A stretch of 64,000 bases of DNA, from contig JAZBQD010000014.1 in the NCBI GenBank assembly GCA_036583965.1, forward strand, positions 38,550,990 through 38,614,989, written 5' to 3'. The notes below the pieces were generated by a model, which was not told where the DNA came from, searched no databases, and saw only the letters and a list, made by a program, of their open reading frames with translations. Both the position numbers and the translations under genes were made by a program. This DNA comes from Prunella strophiata (Eukaryota; Chordata; Aves; Passeriformes; Prunellidae). The number at the start of each line of letters is the position of its first letter. Position 1 is the first letter of the stretch. Of this stretch, positions 34,201 to 46,079 are shown in pieces.

Positions 34201-37200
34201 GCAAAACAAAGGGTTTGAGTATCTGATTCCATCAGCTTTAAAAAGAGAAAGATAGGAAAACAGTGCTGTAAAGAATGTATTCATCTGAGTAAGTAATGGA
34301 CTGAAACAACTAGTCACATGAGCTCAAATTGTCTCTCTAAAGGACAGAGTTCCAATAGCACCCTCATCATAAGATTAAGTTTCAGGAACATGTAATATCT
34401 TAAAGGAAAAAATATAACAGTGTTTTAATTAAAAGGTTAAAAAAATTTAAAAACTTCTACAATAATCCTAAAAGAAATTTCCCTTCTTATTGCCTAACAC
34501 CACACAGCTTTTTGCAGCATCTGTGGTAATTTTCAAATACATACCACAACCACCCATGAATAAAAATTATCAGTCTTTCAAATGAAATCTGATTTGAAAT
34601 ATGATCCAGAAAGTAGATTCGAATATTTTTATCATTGTATTATTTTCATGCCAAATGAACTTGTTTTACAGAGCAAAAAGGTTTTTTCTCCCTCAATAAC
34701 TCTCCTGAAAATCAGTCCAGGTTGTTTTTCTCTTTGCTTGACCATTTGCATTTTCATGCCTTCTCACAACTTGAAATTTATAATTCTTTCAGAGCCAATT
34801 AGGTTTCCCTTTATGTCAGCATATCCAAATTTGTTCATCTAATGATCTCAGCAATGCTTGTACTTGAGATACTTGTTTTCAATAAACTTAAAAGCCCTTG
34901 TTTAATTGGAACTTCTGTTATTGAACAATATTCTCTGTATTTCACAAGTTGCAAAAATACCAATGAAATGTTTGCACTATTTAGGCTTATTAGAACCAGA
35001 GGTAGCTGTACTATGGATTTTTTTCTTTATTCTGAATCCCACATTTCAGGAAAGCCTTGACCATACCTGCAATTTAGAGATTTCAGTGTTAGTACATTGG
35101 CTAATTACAATATGAGTCAATGTTTGTCAAAGTGGTCATAAGGGCAAATCTATTTTGTTTCCTGACACAACACCTGAATTCTGTTGATTCTTCCCTTAGA
35201 AATGCTTCACTTCGGGCCACACAATGTGCTATCTCCAGCACTTACGAGACTCAGTAACTGCAAAATTGAAAAAGTACAAATACAATTATTCTGCCATGCA
35301 TCAATGTGAACAGAGAGGGCTAAAATTAAATTGGAATTAATGAATTGAGGGAATGTAGTGTAACTTTGCAGAGTCTGATTTCTTGGAGCAAAATTGACTC
35401 ATTTGGAGGATCGTCCAAGGTAAAGTGACTCAGTGAGTACTCTTGGAGCAGGTGATGCCTGCTGTCAGTTTACCATCACTTGAACAACAAACACAGTCCA
35501 CTGCCTGTCAAGATGTTTCCCTGTTGCCTGCCACAAACTGATTCATGTTTTGATCTTTTCCATACTCTGTGAATGTTCTTCTGAAGGGCTTTATTGGTCT
35601 TTGACTCATATGTTGAAGCTGAATGGTTCTTAATATATGATGTATGCTTTTCTTTTAAATTTGCTATTTGAGAAATAAATTCATAGTAATTACTCAATAT
35701 ACACTGTGATCCACATTCTCAGAGCAGAACCTAAAAGTATCCCCTGGCTTCCATATGCCCTGCAGGAGACACTTCTCCAGGCACCCCTATGTAATTTACT
35801 GCAGTTTTTAGACCTGGCATGTAACACCTGCAGTGCTCAGGTCCTCTTGAGCAGGAACACGCTTGCTGGTCTTTATTAGAGACTCTTCTGGGACTGAGAA
35901 CCCTAGGTTCAATCAGCTCAAAAGTTCTTTGATTTATTTTTTTTTTTAGGTTTTTTTTTAGTGAAGTATTTTTGACACACAGTATGTGTTTATTATGCAC
36001 AAAACCTTGTCAGAGGAGTACTAAATTCAAGTACTGATTAGAGCCTGTCTGTTTATTTTCCTCTTGTTACTTAGTTTTGCAAAGAGAACAAGGGTGACAG
36101 TACCATGCACAGGAACAGACTAGAAAGCTGCAGTAGGATTGCTTTCACTGTTTGTACTGACAGAACTGCCATTTCTCACTTCAAAATCTTTAAGTGCTTT
36201 GAATTGAAACCTTCTAAAGGTCAGAAGTCAAGATCCAACCCCCAGAATTTATGAATCTGCTGATATGTGAAAAAGCTCCGGTAACTCCTTGTCCACATTA
36301 AAGTTTTACCTAAACTTAGCTAACTCATTGCTCCTTTATGCCAAGACCTTTTTTCCACTTTCCCCATGAGGCAGGACTGCTGAAGGGGCTGGGGTCTCTG
36401 GGGTCTTTTCTGGCTGTCTTGCATGGAGGTGGTGGCACCAAATCAGGGGTGACCAACAACTGGTCTGTTCAGCTCAGCACTGAAAGTCTTTGTGGGTGTC
36501 AACTACCATTTGAACAGAAACAAGAATTAATTTATATTGCAGAAAAATCCCACCATAACTTGTTGAACTCTGGGGCTTAGAGTCTTTAAAGATGATTTTG
36601 TTAATTCATATAAATCATTAAACACACATTTGTTTGCTAAAATTAGTTAACACGGAGTCACAAGTGTGAAAGTTGTTTACATGCATATATTATTAGCCTA
36701 TTCATATAATTCTAGGATTAGTAACCTAGAGAGCAAGGTGTAGTCTAAGTTTAGGAGATCTATCCTATGGCATATGTTTGAACATGTCAGAGCCACCATT
36801 AGAATTTTTAAACCCTCTGGGTTTGTAAAATTTCTCTCCATAATAAATATGTATTAAATTGAAGACTGCCAAGTATTGGTGGCTTAATTGTGAATTTATG
36901 TATCTGAGAGGCAAATATGAAATTAAGTATCAAAAGAAGCAAGAATACAAGTCAAGAATCTCATATATCTCATGTGCATTATTCAAGCAATAGGAAGCTC
37001 CCAAACAAAAACATCTACAATTAGTTATGATACTTTTGAAATCATTACATGCCAGGAAGAAAAACATATATCAATTTTTAACAATCAAATTTAAACAATG
37101 TGTTTAATTTCAAAACAATCTTAAAAAATGTCTTCTGATATTTTGTTATCTCTTGGGGGGTTAATGATGCCAGTAGCTCTTACTGAGAGATCTGGTATTT

Positions 37201-39311
37201 TTAATAACTTCCATCACAAAATCAACCCACGTGCTACAGTCTGATGCCGAGGATGTTATTTCCAAAACAAAAATAGTTTCCCAAAACTTCTTAGTCTTTT
37301 CATTTATTGGAAATTGAGTCACATTACTTATGTCAGAAACATCTCCTGCCTGTCAGAGTCAAGGTGACTTATATGATTTTTAATTTTTTTACCACTTTTG
37401 TGTAAGGATGTCATTTTATCTCTGTATTCAGCTATAATGGTACTAGATCTGGGCTTTGTTCTGTTATCATCTTGTAGAGGCCAAAATTAGTCATTTTTGT
37501 AAGATTTTTGCATTACTAGCCAGTGCTTCAGAGAGACTGGAACAAGTACATTGTAGAAGCAATGTCATTTGGAAGGATGAGATACAGAGAGACAATTGTC
37601 TGCTCACATATTGCAAGATGAAGATGATTTTGTCTCACAACGATTTGTAAGAATGCCCTTGAAGTCCATTCCTACAGTGTTTCTGGAGGCAGTTCTTTCT
37701 GTAACAATAGAAATAAATAAGCTTCTTTCTTTGTTTTCCCTTACCTGATGTCGTCATTTATGCCAGCACGTAGTCAGTGTGAAAAAGCTGCTCTGATGGC
37801 ATTTTGCAGTCACTTTGCCCTGCTGTGAGTAGTGACACCCTGTGCAGCTGTGATGGGCATGGATGGAAGGAAGGTGCAGTTTTGCAGCCTTATCTTCCAT
37901 CAGGAGGTCATCAAAGAGTGTACCCAGATAGAACTAGTGTCAGACCAGTGGATCTAGTGTCCCTCAACTCTCTTGAAACCTATGCTGTCAAGGTCCAGAG
38001 AACCAGATGGAAAAGCACCTACTGTATTCTGCCAGTCTTGTGTGTGGCCAGGTTTTTTCTTGTGAGATAGAAGTTTATTCCATGAATAAACCACATAAGC
38101 TCATTGTTCTCAGGTCCTTGACATGTGTTGCTTTCATTCTAGTCCACTCTGCTTTTCTACTTGGTGTTAACAGGGTCATTCTGAGAACCCATCAAAGGCT
38201 GAGAACAGTGTGAGATTTGTATTATGTTAAATTTACACAGCATGAGCAGCTGGGGCTGAAAGAGAATTTTCATTACCCCTCAGCAGTGTATAGTCTGAGG
38301 CATCTAGCTGAGAAGCTATGATACCATCCTGAAGGAATAGTTTGTACATGCTTCAAGGTCAGCTTGTAAATACAGATATTTTATTTCAGTTGAAAGATCC
38401 CATTTTAGTCAATGTTCATGAGCAAGACATTAATAGAAGAAGAATCCTGGAAGAAGATTACTTACAGGAATAATTTTTTTTCTGTTGAGAACTATTTGTC
38501 CACAACTGCAAATTTATCCACAAAGGATGCAAAGGGTTTTTTGTTTCAAGAAGCCAACTCCAAAATTATATTTCCTTGAGATGATTCATTTGGTGGTGCA
38601 GTAGTGCCCCTTCAAGGCAGTCAGAGGAGGTTGGCAGTGATCCATGGTACTTCAGGCTTCAGTGAATCATAGAACATGGTTGGCTTGTGTGAGCCATCTT
38701 GGATGATTCAAGGCTGATTTAAATACTGTGAAGCTCTTAAGCACATTGCTGAATTTAAACCAGAGTGGTGTCTTATGGCTTCACATCTGCTTACACACTG
38801 TGTTGGGAAAAAGATGTTACTGTGTATGGCAGGTGTATCAAGCAGGGAGAAAATCTTTATCACTATCTAAGGTCTGATGTGCAGGTCCTTCTTTAGTTCC
38901 TGTATTTAATTCATGTGCTTCAGATGTCAGGAAAAAAAAGAGATTTTGTAATTTCCTTAATGAGTACCCAGCTTGTCAAAGTTCTTAGCTCAAGTTAGCA
39001 CTTTACAACATGAATCCCATTTTCAGTATCAAGCAGGATAAAATCCTGACACATTTGCAAAACCAAGTGAAGTCTGAGATAGCAAAAACATTTCCAGAAC
39101 TGTGGAAAGTAATCGAAGGTAGCATTAAATCTACTTGATTCTCTTTCATTAGCAACGACCTGTGTCCAGATAGGTAATTCTGAACAAATGTGTTCCTTTG
39201 AGTGACTGGAAACAACTGGAATGAAAATCCATTTTCACATCAATTGCTAAACACTGACCAAAGGAGCAAATATGATGCTGAGCCATGTTCTAATCTGGGG
39301 GGAGTGTAGAA
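31300..39311. other. Intergenic sequence upstream of CAND1
   Basis: AT-rich sequence begins abruptly past the CpG island. I find no coding exon with splice sites and conserved protein, no RNA gene and no confident transposon. A short stretch near 38660-38710 contains AATCATAGAACATGGTTGGC and could be a very old CR1 3' end. Confidence 0.7.
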
Positions 39312-39388
39312 GTCCATCTATCCATCCATCCATCCATCCATCCATCCATCCATCCATCCATCCATCCATCCATCCATCCATCCATCCA

Positions 39389-39452
<64 letters not shown>
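39312..39452. repeat. Composite tetranucleotide microsatellite (TCCA)n-(TCTA)n
   Basis: About 75 bases of TCCA repeats switch at about 39388-39390 to about 62 bases of TCTA repeats with almost no interruption. The two blocks differ by one transition in the unit, which suggests a point mutation in one unit followed by separate expansion. Confidence 0.97.
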
Positions 39453-42400
39453 ACTTTCAAGATAAAGCACTGGTTCATGTGTGATCCAGTGTTGGAAGAC
39501 AGAAGGAAAAAGAGCTACATGTCACAATTATTTCTGCATTTCCCACAAACTAAAACATCTCCTGTAAAATTGTCCTGTTTGAGGTTTCTGCCTTGAAATA
39601 ACTTTTGCACCTGCTGTTTAAAGATTAAATTGCATGTGTTGAAAAGAAACTGCCATTTTGGGTCAAATATGTTATTAAATGACATTTTTTACTTATTTGT
39701 GCATCTAGGGCTACTGAATTAGGAAATCTTGCCCTTCATTTTGAGCTTTACTGTGGATCTTCATAATAAAAAAAATTTTTGAGACCATGAAAACACTAAG
39801 GCTCTCAGTTTTATAGCAGGAAATAAAAGAAAAAAAGGACATTATTTCTTCCTGGATTTCTCTACAGTAATATATCTGTATTATTAATATTTCAGTTGCC
39901 TAAGTAATTCTATACACATCCAAAAACCACTCAGGTACACCAAAAAGTTATAGATTTTCATTTTTAATTACTTGATTCTTTCTCTGTCATCTCTGGCAAG
40001 TACTTTCCTCCATGCCATCCTCACACCTTTGAATGACATTGTTGTCAAAGTATTCCTTATGCCAAGTACCAATTCAGTGTCCTTCTTGATGTGTGCAGAA
40101 TATGACATAAGAGCAATTAGAAAGTAAGAGCAGTGTCTGCTTCTTTAAAAATAAGCTTTATGTATCGAGATGTTCCCAACATATAGTCTTTTAAATTTTT
40201 TGCAGGAAAGCTAATAATGTGGTTACTCCTAATGTAAAATAATATTCTTCCAGAAAAGTTATTTGATGATAGCTATAGTTCTTTATCTTTGCACAGGTCT
40301 TTGTATAGTTATTCTAGAATAACTTTTTTATGTGCACCAGCTCAGTAACAATCAACATTATTAAACTGGAGTTATCTATGTTCACTGTTTTTAATACAAA
40401 AAATCTGAATAGTCAGAGTGCTTGGCAAAGAAGTAGAGGAGTAATGGCTGAAAATACACCACTGTTTTTAACAAACTGGTATGAATTGCTCACTCCCTCC
40501 CTGTTGCTCCCTAAATGTTGTTTTCTCTAAAGACCATTTACTCAAGCTGCCTCTTTTGGCACATACAGTTTGTGGCCCATAGCGTTCAGTAAACCCCATG
40601 TTTTCATCCTTTTTCCTGTCAGGGATTAAAATTTCTATGTAAACAGAATCAGGTGATGATACAAAATGGAAGCTAGTAATTCCATTTTATATGCTCTTAG
40701 ATCTTGTAGTGTTGGTATACATTCATAGTTACTTCCAACTGAAGTCTCTCTCATGCCTGTTTATTTTGTTTGCCAACAGTTCCCAGGACTAGTGTAAGAG
40801 GTTTAAAATATATTTACCATGGTCCACGTCTCATCTTAAGAGTTTCATAATTTATGCTCAATATAAATGCCTAAAGAATAAGACTGTATTTCTAGGAATT
40901 GCAGCAAAATAGGACTTCAGCAAAAAGCTACTTTCTGGCTGGGTTATCAAGTGGTATAAGATTGTCCAGGGTTTTAGCAGTGATTAAGGAATGCAAATGA
41001 AGTGCAAAAGGAATGCATGTTGCCCTAAGTGCTGGATGATATCAAGAACTAATGGAGCAATCAGCCCCTTTTATCCAAAGAGTCATTTTACAGTAGATGG
41101 AGAAAAATGTAATCACAACCTATAATGTGATGATGATGGAAGATACAGTGAGAGTGATATTCCTTTAATGTTCATATTACATTTTTCACTAAAGATCAAC
41201 AAGTTCAACAGTAGCTGAAGTCAGATTTCTATAGGCAGTTATTGTTTCAGCTGTCATTACCTCTTCATTACTTGCCATCAATGAAAGTTTTCAAGCAGCA
41301 GATCCAGTCTTTGGCTTAGCTGTGCTCAACTGATGCACCAAAACACACTCAGAAAAGAAATATTGCAAGATTATGTGATACACAGTGACTTAAACACGAG
41401 GAGGAATTAAAGGAAATAATAAAACCAGTGTGCACTGAATCACAAAAAGGAAATAATTTCTTTTTGCTAATAGGGCTACATAAAAAGTAAAAACAAAACA
41501 GTGGACGTGCTTCAGGTCCTATTGATGCTGACAGAATTAAGGTTCCTGATATTTAAGATTGAGTCACACTGTGTGGCAGTCATGGTAAATTTTCTCTTGG
41601 CTATAAAAAACCCTTGTGATTCCAATAATAAAAACAGTTTCACTCAAATGCTGCAGCTTAATTCTTTTCCCTTCAAACCAAACCCAAGGAGCTGATGGCA
41701 CAGAAGATATGGGAATTATATATCACATCAGGGCAGAATGATCTAATTTGCTCTGATGCAAAAGTCCTAAAGAAATATGCTGCTGAGGCAATCCAATCAG
41801 GCAGGGTTTCTTCTTTTCCTGTTCTAGTTTAGAAAGCAAAAAAACTGATCTGAAAACTAAAGCTATGCCCTCCAGAGAGCTACCTTATCACAAAATCAGT
41901 CACACATGAAATGCATAAATCTTTCAGGGAAAATAGACATCAAATCCAGCCTGGTGGTGTTATCATCATTTTAGAGCTTCAGTAATGATATTCCAGAGAA
42001 ATTTATAATGAACCCACAAAAAGAAAGAAGTCTGGAACATTCACTTTCATTTCATACATGAATTAAAACAACAGTTCCCAGACTGAGATAGTTCTCTCTA
42101 ATCATAGTAAGCAAACCTACGCCTAAAGAACTGTCAAAATAATCTTGCTAACATAAGTAGAGTGTACCAGAATGTCTTCAGAGTTTATTTAGCCAAATGC
42201 AAAGGTACTGAAGTGTGATGTCTTTTTCTGCTACTAATAATACAACAAAGTATGATGATCTAGAAGGCTCAGTGTGCTCACAATTGTTCTCTTTTGTATC
42301 TAGGGTGACAATTCAAATCCTGAAATAAGTGAAGACAGTGAATTCTGTTGCCACATCTGCTCTAAGAGAATTGGTCAGAGTTCCTGGTAAACTGGTATTA

Positions 42401-42733
42401 TTCACATACAAAATGTTTCATGATAAATTGTTGCCCTCTTAATCCTCAGAGAAAGAAATAATATAGACTAAAGCAGGCAGGAAGAACAAAATTCTCACTA
42501 GTTCTGTGGGTTGTTCCCCTTTGGGCAACAGATTCACATTGAGGAATTGAGCCAGGAACAGCAAAAGAAATCTTGTAACACTTCCCACCTACGTCTTCTA
42601 GTACCAGCCTTATGCTTAGCCAAACTTGGTCAATTTTGTTTCAAAATTCTTCATGAAAGGCATTTTCAGGTCTGCATTGAACCACTAAATGACAGCTAGA
42701 AAAATAACCAACAGCAACTAAGGAAGTTAAAGC

Positions 42734-42736
<3 letters not shown>
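39453..42736. other. Intergenic sequence without recognised elements
   Basis: This is AT-rich unique-looking DNA. Open frames are all below 70 codons and unremarkable. I see no repeat family or RNA gene here. Confidence 0.6.

Positions 42737-42775
<39 letters not shown>
42737..42775. repeat. Poly-T tract, 39 bases
   Basis: This is an uninterrupted run of 39 T. On the minus strand it is a poly-A run lying about 650 bp downstream of the sequon-rich open frame at 43426-43932. The nearest minus-strand AATAAA (42832-42837) is about 56 bp away, too far for a typical retrocopy tail. Confidence 0.95.
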
Positions 42776-43425
42776 CCACTGAGGAAAACACATTTCAGAT
42801 TTGCATTCTACTCATAATCTCTCAGTAGTAATTTATTCTTTAGTCTTGTGCAACAGGTCATTAACCTGCTTAACAACCCTAAATTTAGATGTTTTCCCTT
42901 TAGAGAAATGTAGTGAAAATACCAAATCTTTCTTCCACTTCATTTTCTTTGATAGTTTACAGGAATGCATGAACTGGGATTTTTCTTTCACAGTGGCAAA
43001 CAGTAGTTTAGCTGTTAACTACGTGGGATCCAGATTTGGGACTGTATGTCTGTACAGTCTTTTTATCTGCTGAGTCTGATTATATTCAGATCAATATCTA
43101 ATGACTCTTATCACTGGTAGGATATTTCAAGGATATTTCAACTTCCACCACCATTTGGCAGTAGGCAGAGGTAGCACTTCAAAGTTATTTGGTCATCTTG
43201 ATGTTTTTTTTTTCCTAATTAGAAACAAGATGAAAATCCTTGAGATAATAATTTAAATTTTTCATCCACATCCCCCCTATTTTACCCGCACCAAAAGCAT
43301 GGCTGTTTAAAACACAAAACACATGAAGAAAGCAGAAGCTAGAGCCATTCCTGAAAGCATAGTGGCAGTTCAAACCCCCTCCTGGGTTTTGCCTCTCTCT
43401 TATTGGAATTGGTGGACAGAAGTTG

Positions 43426-43932
43426 CTATTCTAAAGTTATGTTTAGATTTCCTATGTTTCCTTTGATGTGTTCAGTCTTGTTCTCACCCATATCGATGTT
43501 CTTTTCCAATGCATAACCTGGAGGCAAAGGCCAAAACCTCTCTAGCTTAGAAGCAAATATATTACTTGTTTTTCTTGAAGGATTATAAAACCCCATCATG
43601 TCTCTGCCAGAGATGTTCACTGAGAGAGACGCCAGCCAATATGTTGTTCCAGGATTAATTAAAGAGTTTGTCTGCCAGACATTCTTTAAGTCTGCTATTT
43701 CTCGTTTTATTTTTACTTTTTGGCATGTAATAGTATTTCCATACTTATTAAATCCTGACTGATAATTACATGCAAAAGAGCAATTAGCAGCAGACAATTT
43801 AGTGGCAAAGAATTTATAATTTGAACTGTTTACCATGCAGAGATGACTGAAAGTGATATCAACTGCATCAAATGAAACTTCATCAGTGATATTGTTCCAG
43901 TGGAGGTTCCACCTGGGGTGCTCTCTATTTCT
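43426..43932 (-). other. Open frame of 168 codons rich in N-glycosylation sequons; possible old viral envelope remnant, uncertain
   Basis: The minus-strand frame is open from just after a TGA at 43935-43933 to a TAG at 43428-43426. Its first ATG is at 43836. The 168 codons include six N-X-S/T sequons (NIT, NSS, NCS, NIS, NKT, NIT) and four cysteines in the first half. They also show a Trp-Pro-Leu-Pro-Pro-Gly motif. After the stop the frame continues about 35 codons with a basic cluster (NKREAKPRR). There is no clear signal peptide or membrane segment. This composition is typical of a secreted or viral surface glycoprotein, and an endogenous retroviral envelope fragment is one reading. I do not recognise the family, and chance cannot be excluded. 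Confidence 0.3.
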
Positions 43933-44998
43933 TCAGTCTGTCTTTGCATTAAGCATAAAATCAAACCTGTAAGTAGACAGTTACTGGAATATCCTGAAGT
44001 ATATCAGGTGTTTCCTAAAATCAAAACCTCATTTCATTGTTCAGCACTGTGTGTATTGAGGGACCTGTCCATGTGTTGCCTCCTGTTCTTATTAGAAAGC
44101 CCAAGTGTCACAAGTTAGCATAAATGAAATTTCCAGGTCAAAGGATCCCTGACTGAGTGATTGAGATCTACAGAGCTTTTCTCTGCTTGTTTTCTATACT
44201 TATTTTAATCAAAGCTTTACTTTTTTGTCTGCGGGAGCTTAGATTCTGTGCTCCAAAAATAATAGTGCCATTTCAAGCACAATCACTAGGCCAGCAAATG
44301 CAGAACCCTTATCAATTAGTTCATATCTGAAAAAAAAGGAAAAGATTTGATGATTAGTAAAAAAAGCTTATTCTGAATGAGACGTTGAGGGCAAGGATTT
44401 GAACACCTCTCTGATCATGAATTAAGCAGGAACCAACATTTTGACAGCCCTTTGAGCTTGGAGTGTTTCAGTCCATTTATTCATTCAGGCAAGAATATGC
44501 ACAGGCATTACCAGTTTTATAGGAATAATTATCAACTTTCTCTGCTTCTTCTGACACATGTCAGAGAAAAGATTTGAAAATAGTGCTGGATAACCAAAAA
44601 GAAGAAGAATGTCTGGAAAAGAGAAGACATGTCGTCCCCCCCCCCCAGACTTTGAGGCTTGATTTCTTTCTAGTATTTGCATGCTTTAGTCTGTTGCTCT
44701 TTTCCTTGATGATACACTGCACTCCAATTTATACTGCTGTTATCCAAGATTGCTTCTCCTGTGTAAACCTTGCTTTCAATTGCCACTTTTTATGATCAGC
44801 CATCCCATAAGAAACTGCATAGAAAACTCAGTACATTTATGATTCATCATCTCAAAGGAATTTGGGACCAGTTTATTAAGAATTACTAAGAAAGAAAAAG
44901 CTGACATGAGGACCCAAGTTCATAGATCCCTTTAAGATGGGCAGATAGCAGAGTATAGCTGTGTCAGTTTTACTGGCCTTGCACCTCTAAAAAGCCAT

Positions 44999-46079
44999 TG
45001 TGATGGGTTGTCCCTAGCTGGATGCTAGGTGCCCACCAAAGCCACTCTATCATGCCCCTTCTCAGCTGGGCAGGGGAGAGAATATGTTTGGAAAGTCTGT
45101 CTGGTTGAGATAAGAACAGGGGGAGATCACTCACCAGTTACTGTGACAGGCGATACAGAATAAACTTGAAGACATCAGTCTAATTTGTTACCAATCAAAT
45201 TCAAGTAGGATAATGATAAATAAAACCTAATCTTAAAATACCTTTCACACCTCCCCCTCCCTTTTTCCCAGACTCAAGTTTACTCACACATTTTCTATTC
45301 CTCCCCTGAAGCAGCACAGCAGAAAGGGGAACGGGGGCTGTGGTCAGTTCACCACATGCTGTCTCTGCTGCTGCTTCCTTCTTGGGGGAGGACACCTTAC
45401 ATTCTTCCCCTGCTCCACTGTGGGTCCTCCCCAGGTGAGACAGCCTTCCACAGGCTTCTCCAATGTGAGTCCTTCCAACAGGCTGCAGTTCTTCAAAAGG
45501 GCTCAAGCATGGCTCCCTTCCATGGGGTGCTGTCCTTCACAAACAGACTGCTCCAGCACTGGTCTCCTACAGGATTACAAGACCTCTCCATGGGGCCACA
45601 GGTCCTGCCAGTGCCCCGCTCCAGTATGGGCTTCCCACAGGGTCACAGCCTCCTTCCAGCACCCCCCTGCTCTGGCATGGAGTCCTCCATGGGCTGCAGG
45701 TGGATCTCTGCATCCCCGTGGACCTCCATGGGCTGCAGGGGGACAGCCTGTCTCACCGTAGTCTACACTGCAAGTTGCAGAGCAATCTCTGCTCCAGCAC
45801 CTGGAGCACCTCCAGCCCCTACTGCACTACCCTTGGTGTCTGCAGAGCTGTTGCTCTCACATATTCTCACTCCTCTCTTCCAGCTGCATCTGTGCAGGAT
45901 TTTCCCCCTCTGTTATCCCAGAGGCACTTGCCACTGTCACTGATGGGCTCAGCCTTGACCAGTGGAGGGTCCATCCTGGAGCTGTCTGGCATTGTCTGTT
46001 GGACAAGGTGGCAGCTTCTCACAGAAGTCACCCCTGTAGCCCCTTGGCTACTAAAACCTTGCCACACAAACCCAATACA
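44999..46079. mobile_element. Solo LTR of an avian ERVL-like endogenous retrovirus
   Basis: The element begins TGTGATGGGTTGTCCCTAGC and ends CACAAACCCAATACA, giving the TG...CA termini of an LTR. Its flanks are GCCAT and GTCAT, an imperfect 5-bp target duplication. The interior has the CT-rich, internally repetitive CTCCAGC / CCATGGGCTGCAGG segments that I remember from a common bird LTR family. No internal retroviral region adjoins it, so it is probably a recombined solo LTR. Orientation is uncertain; an AATAAA lies at 45219-45224 on the plus strand. Open frames within it (for example 45356-45943) are not genes. Confidence 0.78.

Noticed and set aside
37804..38213. A possible coding remnant on the plus strand with overlapping open frames.
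   Set aside because: No conserved motif, splice site or family resemblance was found, and the two frames are different readings of the same DNA.
42737..43932. A processed retrocopy, with the sequon-rich frame as its coding part and the 39-nt poly-A as its tail.
   Set aside because: The nearest polyadenylation signal is too far from the tail, no target duplication was found, and birds have few processed retrocopies because CR1 does not use poly-A tails.
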